DNA of 64,000 bases. Origin: Hymenobacter actinosclerus (GTDB lineage: Bacteria > Bacteroidota > Bacteroidia > Cytophagales > Hymenobacteraceae). This document shows, piece after piece, positions 40,633 through 52,559 of the stretch (positions within the stretch are counted from its first letter, which is position 1; every line of letters starts with the position of its first letter). The notes under the pieces are model-generated. The model was not told the origin of the DNA, searched no databases, and worked only from the letters and a program-made list of their open reading frames with translations. The stretch is from the NCBI RefSeq assembly GCF_900111515.1, contig NZ_FOHS01000003.1:124001-188000 (forward strand), given 5' to 3'. The translations under genes and the position numbers were made by a program.

Positions 40633-41784
40633 ATGCAAACTCAGGATTATATCGAGGAGCCCCGGGTGGCCCCCGCCCGCACCAGCGGAGCCGGCCGCCG
40701 CATTCTGTGGCTGGTGCTGACTTTGGCCGTCGTGGCCGGGCTGGTGTTCGCCAAAATGAAGTACTTCCCGGCACCCGAAGCCAAAGGTGGCAAAGGTGCA
40801 GGCGGCAAAGGAGCCGCCGGGAAGGGTGGCGGCGCGCCCAAGGCCGGCCCTGCCCTGCCCGTAGAGGTGTATGTGGTAAAGGCCACCAACCTCTCCGACG
40901 CGGTGGCCGCCACCGGCTCGGTGCTGGCCGAGGAGGCCGTGGTCATCAAAAGCGAAGTGGCGGGCAAGATTACCAGCCTCAACCTGCGCGAGGGTCAGCC
41001 GGTGCGCAAGGGCCAGGTGCTGGTTACCATCAACGCCGACGACCTGCAGGCCGCCCTGCGCAAGCAGCAGTACAACATCAAGCTCTACCAGGACCAGGAA
41101 AAGCGCCAGCGCACGCTGCTGGACAAGGAGTACATCAGTGCCCAGGAGTACGAGCAGTCGAACAACCAGGTGCTCACGGCCCGCGCCGAGCTGGGCGCGC
41201 TACGGGCCACGCTGGCCAAATCCACCATTCGGTCGCCGTTTGATGGGGTGCTGGGTCTGACCACGGCCACCGTGGGCACCTACGTAAGCCCCGGCACCGA
41301 AATCACCACGCTTTCCAAGGTGAAGCCGGTGAAGATAGAGTTTGCCGTGCCCGGGCGCTTCGCCCGCCTCGTGAAACTCCAGGACCCCATCACCATCACC
41401 GATGAGGCTTCCAACAACAAGTACAAAGCCAAGGTATACGCCCTCGACCCGCAGATTGACCCGGTGAGCCGCACCCAGACGGTGCGCGCCCGCTACCCCA
41501 ACACCAGCAACGAGCTGCGCCCGGGTGCCTTTGTGAAAGTAAACCTCGAACTCGGCCAGACCGAGGGCGCCCTGCAGGTGCCCACCGAAGCCGTGGTGCC
41601 GGAAGCGGCCGGCTACAGCGTGTACACCGTGAAAAACGGCAAAATGGAACCCCGCAAAATCAAAATCGGGATGCGTTCCGACAAGCTGATTCAGGTAACT
41701 GACGGGTTGAGCATCGGTGATTCGGTGATTCGGACCGGCATTTTACAAGTCAAACCAGGGGACTTGGTACGGGTTATCAAATAG
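40633..41784 (+). CDS. RND efflux periplasmic adaptor (MFP)
   Basis: 383 residues. Links the inner-membrane pump and the outer-membrane channel. One N-terminal transmembrane helix (about 24-40), a Gly/Lys-rich linker (GGKGAGGKGAAGKGGG), then the membrane-fusion layout: lipoyl half (VVIKSEVAGKITSLNLREGQPVRKGQVLV), coiled-coil hairpin (QQYNIKLYQDQEKRQRTLLDKEYISAQEYEQSNNQ), second lipoyl half (STIRSPFDGVLGLTTATVGTYVSPG), beta-barrel and membrane-proximal domain. It is the first gene of an adaptor-pump-TolC operon (40633-46597). Confidence 0.92.
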   Translation: MQTQDYIEEPRVAPARTSGAGRRILWLVLTLAVVAGLVFAKMKYFPAPEAKGGKGAGGKGAAGKGGGAPKAGPALPVEVYVVKATNLSDAVAATGSVLAEEAVVIKSEVAGKITSLNLREGQPVRKGQVLVTINADDLQAALRKQQYNIKLYQDQEKRQRTLLDKEYISAQEYEQSNNQVLTARAELGALRATLAKSTIRSPFDGVLGLTTATVGTYVSPGTEITTLSKVKPVKIEFAVPGRFARLVKLQDPITITDEASNNKYKAKVYALDPQIDPVSRTQTVRARYPNTSNELRPGAFVKVNLELGQTEGALQVPTEAVVPEAAGYSVYTVKNGKMEPRKIKIGMRSDKLIQVTDGLSIGDSVIRTGILQVKPGDLVRVIK

Positions 41785-41895
41785 CTACCACGCAGGCCCT
41801 GGCAGCGGCCAACCCGGAGCCCCGCCGCCCCGCCCGACCATGCCGCCGCGCCCCGCGCACCCCATCCCCAGCCACGACACTGCGCGCCATACCTC

Positions 41896-44800
41896 ATGAG
41901 TCTATCCAGCACTAGCATAAACCGGCCGGTTCTCGCCCTTGTGATGAGCCTGGTGATTGTCATTTTCGGGGTGATTGGGTTTCGCTACCTGAGCATCCGC
42001 GAATACCCGAGCGTCGACCCGCCCATCATCAGCGTGTCGGCCAGCTACACCGGCGCCTCGGCCGACGTGATGCAGAGCCAGGTAACGGAGGTGCTCGAAG
42101 AAGCCATCAACGGCGTGCAGGGCATCAAAAACCTGACCTCCAACTCCCGCGACGGGCGGGCCAGCATCAAGGTGGAATTCGACCTCGATGCCGACCTGGA
42201 AACGGCCGCCAACGACGTGCGCGACAAGGTGTCGGGGGTGCAGGGCCGCCTGCCCCGCGACATGGACCCGGCCACCGTGAGCAAGGCCAACGCCGACTCG
42301 CAGCCCATTGTGCTCACTTACCTGAGCTCGAACCGCCGCACCCTGCTGGAGCTGACCGACTACGCCAACAACACGCTCAAGGAGCGCCTGCAAACCATTC
42401 CGGGCGTGTCGGAAATCCGGGTGTACGGCGAGCGAAAGTACTCCATGCACCTCTGGCTCGACCCCGTGAAGCTGTCGGCGCTGAGCGTGAGCCCGGTGGA
42501 GATTCAGCAGGCGCTGGCCCGCGAAAACGTGGAGCTGCCCAGCGGCTCGGTGCAGGGCCAGGCCACCCAGCTCACGCTGCGCACCATGGGCCGCCTCACC
42601 TCGGTCGAGGAATTCAACAACCTGATTATCCGCCGCGACGCGAACTCGCTGGTGCGCATGTCGGATATCGGCTACGCCGAGCTCTACCCCGAAAACGACC
42701 AGACGATTTTCCGGGTGAACGGGGTGCCGGGCGTGGCCCTGGCCGTTATTCCGCAGCCCGGCTCCAACCAGATTGACATTGCCGACGAGTTCAACAAGCG
42801 CATTGCCCAGTTCGGCAAAGACCTGCCCGACGACCTGGAGCTGCGCCAGGCCATCGACTACTCCATCTTCATCCGCAAATCCATCAGCGAGGTCGAGCAC
42901 ACGCTCATCGAGGCCTTCGTGCTGGTGGTCATCATCATCTTCCTGTTCCTGCGCGACTGGCGCTCCACCATCATCCCCATTGTGGCCATTCCGGTGTCGC
43001 TGATTGGCATTTTCTTCGTGATGTACCTGATGGATTTCTCCATCAACGTGCTCACGCTGCTGGGCGTGGTGCTGGCCATCGGCCTGGTAGTGGACGACGC
43101 CATTGTGGTGCTGGAAAACATCTACTCGCGCATCGAGGACGGCGAGGAGCCCCACGAGGCCGCCATCAAGGGCTCCGAGGAAATCCTGATGGCCGTGGTG
43201 AGTACCACCGTGGTGCTGGCCGCCGTGTTCCTGCCAGTGGTGTTCCTGACTGGCATTACGGGCCGCCTGTTCCGCGAATTCGGCATTGTGGTGGCCGGCT
43301 CGGTGCTGATTTCGGCCTTCGTTTCGCTCACGCTCACGCCCATGATGTGCTCGCGCCTGCTCAAGCGCCAGGAAAACCACAACTGGTTCTACCGCAAAAC
43401 CGAGCCCTTCTTCCAGCGCGTCATCAACGGCTACCGGGGCAGCCTGGAAACCTTCCTGCGCAACCGCTGGATGGCCTGGCTGGTGGTGGCGGGCACGGGC
43501 GTAGGCATCTGGTTTTTCATGGGTGCCATTCCGTCGGAGCTGGCCCCGGTAGAAGACCGCAGCCGCATCAACCTGAACGCTACCGGGCCCGAGGGCGCTT
43601 CCTACGAGTTCATGGACCGCTACATGGGCCAGGTAACGCAGCTGGCCCGCGACTCGGCCGGCAGCGACCTGAGCAGCCTGTTCACGGTTACCTCGCCGGG
43701 CTGGTCGGGCAGCTCCAACTCGGGCATTGCCCGGGTACTGCTCAAGGACGCCGATGAACGCACCCGCACCCAAAGCCAGGTAGCCGACGCGCTGAGCGCC
43801 GGCGTCAAGGACCTGACTGCCGCCCGCACCTCCGTCAGCCAGGACCAGAGCATTGGCTCGGGCGGGGGCGGCGGCCTGCCGGTGCAGTTTGTTATCCAGA
43901 CCCAGGACTTCGAGAAGCTGCGCACGGCCGTGCCCAAGTTTCTGGAGGCCGCCCGCCAGGACCCCACCTTCCAGTACGTGGATGTGGACCTGAAATTCAA
44001 CAAGCCCGAGCTGCGCGTAAACATCAACCGCGACAAGGCCCAGAGTCTGGGCGTGTCGGTGCAGGATATTTCGCAGACGCTGCAGGCCGGCCTGAGCGGG
44101 CAGCGCTACGGCTATTTCATCAAGAACGGCAAGCAGTACCAGATTATCGGGCAGGTGGCCCGCGAAGACCGCAGCCAGCCGCTGGATGTGCGCCTGCTGT
44201 CGGTGAAAAGCCGGACCGGTGAAATCGTGCAGCTCGATAACGTGATTACGCTTACCGAAAGCAGTACCCCGCCGCAGCTCTACCGCTTCAACCGCTACAA
44301 CGCGGCCACGTTCTCGGCCTCGCTGGCCCCTGGCCAAACGCTGGGCGACGGCATTGCCGCCATGCAGGCCATTGCCGACAAAAACCTCGACGACACCTAC
44401 TCCACCGAGCTGGCCGGCGCCTCGCGCGACTTCCAGGAAAGCTCCTCCTCGCTGGTATTTGCCTTCGGGCTGGCGCTGGTGCTGATTTACCTGGTGCTGG
44501 CTGCCCAGTTCGAAAGCTTCCGCGACCCGGTCATCATCATGGCCACCGTGCCGCTGGCCCTGAGCGGCGCGCTGCTGAGCCTGTGGTACTTCAACCAGAC
44601 GCTGAACCTGTTCTCCCAAATCGGCATCATCATGCTGATTGGGCTGGTGACGAAAAACGGTATTCTCATTGTCGAATTTGCCAACCAGAAAGTGGAGCAG
44701 GGCATGGACTACATGAGCGGGCTGGTAGAAGGCGCCACGGCCCGTTTCCGGCCGATTCTGATGACCAGCCTGTGCGCCATTCTGGGTATTCTGCCCATTG

Positions 44801-44979
44801 CCATGGCCACCGGCGCGGGCGCGCTCAGCCGCCGGGCCATGGGCATTGGCGTGGTGGGCGGCCTGTTTTTCGCTACTATTCTCACGCTGTACGTGGTGCC
44901 GGTGATGTACTCGTACTTTGCCACCGCCAAAAAGCACAAGTCGGCCGCCGAGCCCGAGCCTGAGAAAGTAGCAGCGTAG
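41896..44979 (+). CDS. RND efflux pump, AcrB/HAE1 type
   Basis: 1027 residues with the standard 12-TM plan and two large periplasmic loops. Exports hydrophobic compounds with proton antiport. LTLLGVVLAIGLVVDDAIVVLENIY in TM4 carries the proton-relay aspartate pair (D-D), and MSLVIVIFGVIGFRYLSIREYPSVDPPIISV is the N-terminal signature of the family. No metal-type 'DFGxxVDG' motif is present, so it is a drug/solvent-type rather than metal pump. It begins 111 bases after the adaptor; the TolC gene follows the inverted repeat at 44981. Confidence 0.93.
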   Translation: MSLSSTSINRPVLALVMSLVIVIFGVIGFRYLSIREYPSVDPPIISVSASYTGASADVMQSQVTEVLEEAINGVQGIKNLTSNSRDGRASIKVEFDLDADLETAANDVRDKVSGVQGRLPRDMDPATVSKANADSQPIVLTYLSSNRRTLLELTDYANNTLKERLQTIPGVSEIRVYGERKYSMHLWLDPVKLSALSVSPVEIQQALARENVELPSGSVQGQATQLTLRTMGRLTSVEEFNNLIIRRDANSLVRMSDIGYAELYPENDQTIFRVNGVPGVALAVIPQPGSNQIDIADEFNKRIAQFGKDLPDDLELRQAIDYSIFIRKSISEVEHTLIEAFVLVVIIIFLFLRDWRSTIIPIVAIPVSLIGIFFVMYLMDFSINVLTLLGVVLAIGLVVDDAIVVLENIYSRIEDGEEPHEAAIKGSEEILMAVVSTTVVLAAVFLPVVFLTGITGRLFREFGIVVAGSVLISAFVSLTLTPMMCSRLLKRQENHNWFYRKTEPFFQRVINGYRGSLETFLRNRWMAWLVVAGTGVGIWFFMGAIPSELAPVEDRSRINLNATGPEGASYEFMDRYMGQVTQLARDSAGSDLSSLFTVTSPGWSGSSNSGIARVLLKDADERTRTQSQVADALSAGVKDLTAARTSVSQDQSIGSGGGGGLPVQFVIQTQDFEKLRTAVPKFLEAARQDPTFQYVDVDLKFNKPELRVNINRDKAQSLGVSVQDISQTLQAGLSGQRYGYFIKNGKQYQIIGQVAREDRSQPLDVRLLSVKSRTGEIVQLDNVITLTESSTPPQLYRFNRYNAATFSASLAPGQTLGDGIAAMQAIADKNLDDTYSTELAGASRDFQESSSSLVFAFGLALVLIYLVLAAQFESFRDPVIIMATVPLALSGALLSLWYFNQTLNLFSQIGIIMLIGLVTKNGILIVEFANQKVEQGMDYMSGLVEGATARFRPILMTSLCAILGILPIAMATGAGALSRRAMGIGVVGGLFFATILTLYVVPVMYSYFATAKKHKSAAEPEPEKVAA

Positions 44980-44980
44980 C

Positions 44981-45124
44981 GCCTCACCCCCTAGCCCCTT
45001 CTCCAGGGGGAGAAGAGGAACCAGATTCTAATTTTATATCCAGCATTCTAGCCTTTTATCCAGTTCTAAAAAATCTAAAAGCTAGTTCCCCTCTCCCCCT
45101 GGAGAGGGGGCTAGGGGGTGAGGC
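44981..45124. repeat. 40-bp imperfect inverted repeat
   Basis: Left arm 44981-45022 (GCCTCACCCCCTAGCCCCTT...) and right arm 45085-45124 are inverted copies with a few mismatches; the loop is AT-rich. It lies between the pump stop and the TolC start, within the efflux operon, and could cause polarity. Confidence 0.85.
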
Positions 45125-45160
45125 AACCCGCCTGCCCGGCAACATCTACTTTTCCTCTGA

Positions 45161-46597
45161 ATGTCACTCCGTTCCTTTTCGCTGCTGCTATTGCTCACCG
45201 CCACCGGCCTGCCGGCCCTGGCCCAGCAGCCGGTGCTGCCTTCGCGGCGCGAAACCACCGGGAAGCCCCAGAGCAAGCCCCAGACCGAGAAGCCCGAAAC
45301 CGTGGCCCCGGCTCCGCCCCTTGCGCTGGCCGAGGCCATCCGGCTGGGTGTGGAGAGCAACTACGCCATCCGGGTTTCGCAGCAGGATGTGCGGGTGGCC
45401 GAAAACAACGTGACGCGCGGCAACGCCGGCCAGCTGCCGGTAGTCAATGGCAACTTCGTCCGCACCTTCAACCGCAACAACCAGCGCCAGGAGTTCAGCC
45501 AGGGCGACCCGCGCATCACCAACAACGTTTCGTCGAAGCAGCTGCAGGCCAACGTGGCGGGCACCTGGACTATTTTCGATGGCCTGGGCATGTTCATCGC
45601 CTACGACCGGCTGCGGACCCTGGAGCAGGGCCAGCGCCAGCTGACGCGGGCGGTGGTGGAGGAAACCGTGGCCGCCATTTCCGATGCCTATTTTGTGGTG
45701 GTGCGCGAGTCGGGCAAGATTACTTCGCTCGAAGAAGCCCTTAAAATCGGCCAGGCCCGCATCGACCTGACCCAGGCCCGGGTAGACGTGGGCGTGAGTG
45801 CCAAGGTGGAAGTGCTGACGGCCCGCGTGGATTACAACGCCGACCGCTCGGCTCTGATTCAGCAGCAGGAAGCCCTGAAAACTGCTAAAATCAATCTCAA
45901 CGCGCTGCTGGGCCGCCCCCCCGGCATCGATTTCCGGCCCCTGGACTCGATTGTGGTGGCCCGCGACCTGGAGCGCGACGCCGTGCTGACGGCCATTCGC
46001 CAGTACAACCCCCGCCTCGAACAGGCCCGCACCAGCATTGCCGTAGCCGACTACGACCGGCGGCTGGTCCGGGCCTCGCGCTTTCCGCGGGTGGGCCTCA
46101 CCTCGGGCTACAGCCGCAACAGTAGCTTCAACGGGGCCTCGTTTCTGCCCGGCACCCGCGAGCTGGGCACGGCTACCTCGTACACCAACGGCTTCAACTA
46201 CGGAGTGGTCGCCACCATTCCCATCTTCGACGGCTTCAACAAAAACCGGCTGGAGCAGAACGCCCGCATCGGCGAAGAGCAGGCCCGGCTGGAACTCGAC
46301 CAGCTGCAGCTGCAGCTGGCGGCCGATGCCGAGCAGGCCTTTGCCCAGTACCAGAACCGGCTGGCGCTGCTCGAACTGGAAGAGTCCAACATTCTGCTGG
46401 CCCGCGAGAACGTGGCCATTGCCCTGGAGCGCTACCGCCTGGGGCTGCTTACGCCGCTGGCCCTGCGCGAGGCCCAGCGCACCCAGCTGCAGGCCGAAAC
46501 CCGCCTGCTCGATATCCGCTACCAGGCCAAGCAGGCCGAAATTGTGCTGCGCCGCCTCAGCAGCGGGCTGGTACGGGAAGGCCAAGCGCAACCATAG
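45161..46597 (+). CDS. TolC family outer-membrane efflux channel
   Basis: 478 residues with a signal peptide (LPALAQQ, about 23). Two repeats of the OEP coiled-coil/beta unit: the first around LALAEAIRLGVESNYAIRVSQQDVRVAE, the second from LERDAVLTAIRQYNPRLEQARTSIAVADYDRRLVRASRFPRV, with GVVATIPIFDGFNKNRLEQNARI as the strand pair. It forms the outer-membrane duct for the pump encoded upstream. The spacing of 181 bases from the pump stop contains the inverted repeat above. Confidence 0.92.
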   Translation: MSLRSFSLLLLLTATGLPALAQQPVLPSRRETTGKPQSKPQTEKPETVAPAPPLALAEAIRLGVESNYAIRVSQQDVRVAENNVTRGNAGQLPVVNGNFVRTFNRNNQRQEFSQGDPRITNNVSSKQLQANVAGTWTIFDGLGMFIAYDRLRTLEQGQRQLTRAVVEETVAAISDAYFVVVRESGKITSLEEALKIGQARIDLTQARVDVGVSAKVEVLTARVDYNADRSALIQQQEALKTAKINLNALLGRPPGIDFRPLDSIVVARDLERDAVLTAIRQYNPRLEQARTSIAVADYDRRLVRASRFPRVGLTSGYSRNSSFNGASFLPGTRELGTATSYTNGFNYGVVATIPIFDGFNKNRLEQNARIGEEQARLELDQLQLQLAADAEQAFAQYQNRLALLELEESNILLARENVAIALERYRLGLLTPLALREAQRTQLQAETRLLDIRYQAKQAEIVLRRLSSGLVREGQAQP

Positions 46598-46616
46598 GCT
46601 ATTTCCGGGATACGTA

Positions 46617-46624
46617 TAATTTTG
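46617..46624 (+). promoter_or_regulatory. -7 element directly before the 46630 start codon
   Basis: TAATTTTG, an exact TAnnTTTG, ends six bases before the ATG. Transcription from it would start at or next to the start codon (leaderless). No clear -33 box. Confidence 0.45.
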
Positions 46625-46629
46625 CAGTC

Positions 46630-47052
46630 ATGCTCCCTACCCTTCCGGCTACCTCCGACTATCTGAACCTATCGTACCGCCCCGATTTAGCCACGCTGGT
46701 GGTGCGGTGGCTGCGGGCAGTTTCTTTTGCCGAAGTGCAGGAGGGTTTCCGGGCCGCCCGCGAGATGAGCTACAGCTTTGGCGCGGCCCGCTGGCTGGTG
46801 GATGTGCGCCGCCGGACCGAGCTCGATGCCGCCTCCTCGGGCTGGGTGGCCACCACCCTGCTGCCATCAGTGGCCGCCGAAGCCGCCCCGGCCGTTTTGC
46901 ACATTGCCTACCTGCTCTCGCCCGCCCGCGCCGATATGCTGGAACAGGACGGCGGCATGCGCGCCACCACGGCCACCGCCCGCGCCCACCCCAGCTATCA
47001 ATTACAGCTGTTTCTGGACGAGGGCGAGGCCGTAAACTGGCTGATGGGTTAG
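46630..47052 (+). CDS. small conserved protein, STAS/SpoIIAA-like architecture suspected
   Basis: 140 residues, soluble. Same layout as the protein at 23112: strand with Trp (LATLVVRWLRAVSFAEVQEGF), second strand WLVDVRRRTELD, a helix, AVLHIAYLLSPARADML, and a closing helix ending WLMG. Residue identity is low outside these positions, but both genes end with a TTAG shared with the stop of a convergent gene. Function unknown. Confidence 0.68.
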   Translation: MLPTLPATSDYLNLSYRPDLATLVVRWLRAVSFAEVQEGFRAAREMSYSFGAARWLVDVRRRTELDAASSGWVATTLLPSVAAEAAPAVLHIAYLLSPARADMLEQDGGMRATTATARAHPSYQLQLFLDEGEAVNWLMG

Positions 47053-48374
47053 CGCTGCGTGGAATCAACCGGTGTGGCGGCCCGTAGCGCCTGCAGGGCC
47101 TCCAGCAGCTGGGCGCGGTCCTTGGCTTCTTCCTTACCGCCCTTTTCTTCGCTCATGTCGCCGTCGTTGTCGTCGCCGGCCCCCACGGCCACTTTTTCGG
47201 GGTGCTGGAAAAAGGCGAGCAGGTTTTTCTTCTGATTGGCCGTCAGGTTCTCAAACTTCCTGGCGTCGAGCTTGCGTAGCCATTCGCCGTACGTTTTGTC
47301 GGTCAGCGCATATTCACCCGGCGCGGTGGCTTTGCCGGTATCGAAGTCGCGGTTGGGCAGCGGCGGCACGGCGGCCAGCGAGTCGTGGGGTTGCTTGCCC
47401 AGCAGGCCGCAGTAGTCTTTGAGCGCCTGCCGGAAGCTGTTTTTGAACAGCTCCTCGCCCTCGGGCGTGGGCACCGTGAAGGCAAACGGCTTGAGCGGGC
47501 CGATTTTGGGCAGCACCCGGATAAAATACGACAGCACCCGCGCCCCAAAGCCGGGGTGCTCGTAGGTGTTGCCGTAGCGCTTTTCGTAGGCGCGGCGGCT
47601 GTCCTTGTACACGTATTCGCGGCGGCGGGCCCGCGGGCTCAGCTCCCGGATTTTCTTTTTCTGGGTTTGCCAGGCCGCCCGGCTGGCCAGCGGAATCAGG
47701 TTGCGCACCGCAAACCGGAACGAGCCGATGGCTAAGTCCACGTTGAAAATCACCTGGCCCAGCTCCAGGCCGTAGGTTTTCAGAAAGGCCCGCTCCAGCA
47801 GCGGCTTGCTTACCTGAAAACCGATGTAGCGCTGGTAGTCGGCGGTGCGGTAGCGGCCCGAGGCCACCTGCACCACATCGAAGGCGAATTCGAGCTGGGT
47901 GTGCTGGTGCGGCGCCTGCTCGTAGGTGATGGGGGAGCCGAACTTGGCCTTGAGGTCGGGGTAGACTTTGGGCATGGCCAGGTTGGTGCCCTGCGGATGG
48001 CCGGCGAGGTCGGCGGTGTAGTGGGCCAGCGCCCCGAGGGCGAAGGCGTACTCGTTGCGGCTGCGGGCCTCGCCCAGCAGGTGGCGCACGAAGTCGCCCG
48101 AGCGCACGTAGTGGGTTAGATTAGTGAAAAACTCCGAGCCCATGGGGTAGTAACCCATGTCCTGCAGAATAGAGCCGCCGTAGGCGTAGCTTTTGGCCTC
48201 CAGCAGCTCGTCGTCGGTGGCGCCGGGGTAGCGTTGCTGCAATAGCGGCAGCAGGCAGGGCGTCCAGCTCGAATCAACCTGGGCCTGGTGGGTGAGCACG
48301 GAGTAGGCCGCGGCCGGCCGCGAAGCCAGCAGCCCGGCCAGCAGCAGCGCCGCGCAGAAATACCATTTCAACAT
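47049..48374 (-). CDS. zinc-dependent phospholipase C family protein
   Basis: 441 residues with a signal peptide (cleavage near AAAYS, about residue 23). Zinc-PLC-type fold inferred from SVLTHQAQVDSSW at the mature N-terminus, SYAYGGSILQDMGYYPMG, and the metal-binding helix FALGALAHYTADLAGHPQGTN (about 110-130, HxxxD). The C-terminal half (TYEHPGFGARVLSYFIRVLPKIGPLKP) and the acidic tail (GAGDDNDGDMSEEKGG) are unassigned. It differs from the other PLC-like protein at 29105. Start at ATG 48374 begins the signal peptide. Likely periplasmic. Confidence 0.8.
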   Translation of the reverse strand: MLKWYFCAALLLAGLLASRPAAAYSVLTHQAQVDSSWTPCLLPLLQQRYPGATDDELLEAKSYAYGGSILQDMGYYPMGSEFFTNLTHYVRSGDFVRHLLGEARSRNEYAFALGALAHYTADLAGHPQGTNLAMPKVYPDLKAKFGSPITYEQAPHQHTQLEFAFDVVQVASGRYRTADYQRYIGFQVSKPLLERAFLKTYGLELGQVIFNVDLAIGSFRFAVRNLIPLASRAAWQTQKKKIRELSPRARRREYVYKDSRRAYEKRYGNTYEHPGFGARVLSYFIRVLPKIGPLKPFAFTVPTPEGEELFKNSFRQALKDYCGLLGKQPHDSLAAVPPLPNRDFDTGKATAPGEYALTDKTYGEWLRKLDARKFENLTANQKKNLLAFFQHPEKVAVGAGDDNDGDMSEEKGGKEEAKDRAQLLEALQALRAATPVDSTQR

Positions 48375-48537
48375 AAAAAGCGCCGGGGCCGGGCATAGTG
48401 CGCAGCGGTTAGCTGCCTGCCTTACGCCGCTGCCAAGGCTGAGGTTGTGCCGCATCCCAGGTCGCTGGCAGTTTTCAGACCGATTCCAAATTTGCTTCAA
48501 AAAACGGCTTTCGCCAACAACCCGACGCCGGGCACGT

Positions 48538-48545
48538 TACCTTTG
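48538..48545 (+). promoter_or_regulatory. -7 element directly before the 48551 start codon
   Basis: TACCTTTG, an exact TAnnTTTG, ends five bases before the ATG at 48551, giving a nearly leaderless start. No good -33 box. Confidence 0.45.
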
Positions 48546-48550
48546 GCGTG

Positions 48551-48970
48551 ATGAAGCCGGTTGTTGCCTTTCTGATGGGTTTTGTAATGTTGCTCGGCAG
48601 CCTGCTGCCCCAGCACGACCTCTCGGAGCTGGCCAAGCTGCCCGAGCTGGCCGAGCACTACCGTTACCACCGCGCCTTGGCCGGCGGCGACCTGTCGGTG
48701 GTGGCCTTCCTGGCCCTGCACTACGGCCCCCAGGGCGCCAGCCACCACCAGAATCCGGTTTCGCACCGCGACGCCCAGGACCACGAGAAGCTGCCCCTGG
48801 AGCAGCACCACCACAACTGCGTGCTGGTGAGCTTCGTGCTGCCCGCTGCCGCCCGCGTATCGGCCCCGGCCCCGCCCCTGGCCTGGCCCGCCGCTGCCTA
48901 CCGGCCCGCGCCCGGCTCACTCTACGCTTTCAGCGTGAGCCGCACCCTGCTCCAGCCGCCCCGAGCGTAA
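48551..48970 (+). CDS. histidine-rich protein upstream of the metal RND pump
   Basis: 139 residues: N-terminal hydrophobic stretch (MKPVVAFLMGFVMLLGSLLP), then about eleven histidines between residues 20 and 90 (EHYRYH, SHHQNPVSHRD, HHHNC), and an Ala/Pro-rich second half. The gene lies directly before the heavy-metal RND pump, where Bacteroidota often carry a short unannotated His/Cys-rich protein. I infer metal binding at the membrane or in the periplasm. The ATG at 48551 is preferred over the GTG at 48548. Confidence 0.7.
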   Translation: MKPVVAFLMGFVMLLGSLLPQHDLSELAKLPELAEHYRYHRALAGGDLSVVAFLALHYGPQGASHHQNPVSHRDAQDHEKLPLEQHHHNCVLVSFVLPAAARVSAPAPPLAWPAAAYRPAPGSLYAFSVSRTLLQPPRA

Positions 48971-49003
48971 GCCGCCGCGCCCCTGGGCGCAGTGTGTTCT
49001 TAT

Positions 49004-49136
49004 CTTATTAGCTGTTAGCCTTAGCTGTCAGCGGTTAGCTTTTCGTTCGACGGATACTGACCGGCTGTTTGCTTATGGATGAATGCTCCGTTGAACGGAA
49101 GCTAACAGCTAATAGCTCAAAGCTAACAGCTGAATA
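49004..49136. repeat. inverted heptamer arrays (TAGCTGT / AGCTAAC)
   Basis: Left array about 49004-49042 (TAGCTGT, TAGCCTT, AGCTGTC, AGCGGTT words) and right array about 49100-49136 (AGCTAAC, AGCTAAT, AGCTCAA, AGCTAAC, AGCTGAA) with a 7-base period. The right array ends a few bases before the CusA-type gene at 49139. Confidence 0.75.
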
Positions 49137-49138
49137 AA

Positions 49139-52340
<3,202 letters not shown>

Positions 52341-52357
<17 letters not shown>

Positions 52358-52498
52358 CTCCCCTCCTTGGAAAGGAGGGGCTGGGGGTGGTTGATTCGTC
52401 AGAACGACCCATCAGTTTCTAAAGCCAGTCATCGTTCTATCATCCTCAACCACCCCCAGCCCCTCCTTTCCAAGGAGGGGAGCTAGCTGCTAGCTCTA
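52341..52498. repeat. perfect 50-bp inverted repeat with AGCTAGC ends
   Basis: Arms 52345-52394 and 52446-52495 are exact reverse complements. Outer ends are AGCTAGC heptamers. The left arm includes the final codons and the stop of the CusA-type gene (52355-52357). Inner part AAGGAGGGGCTGGGGGTGGT resembles the C-rich arms at 44981-45124. Confidence 0.92.
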
Positions 52499-52559
52499 AC
52501 CTTAATTTACTATACCCTATCACATTAACCACCTTCCGCACATTCTCCACACTAGAAAC

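Noticed and set aside
41902..44937. Long open frame (about 1000 codons) on the minus strand opposite the RND pump
   Set aside because: Antisense shadow of a GC-rich gene: His/Gln/Gly-rich, low complexity, no motif. The plus strand encodes a complete RND pump. The same applies to minus-strand frames at 826-2253, 3110-4318 and 50351-52336.
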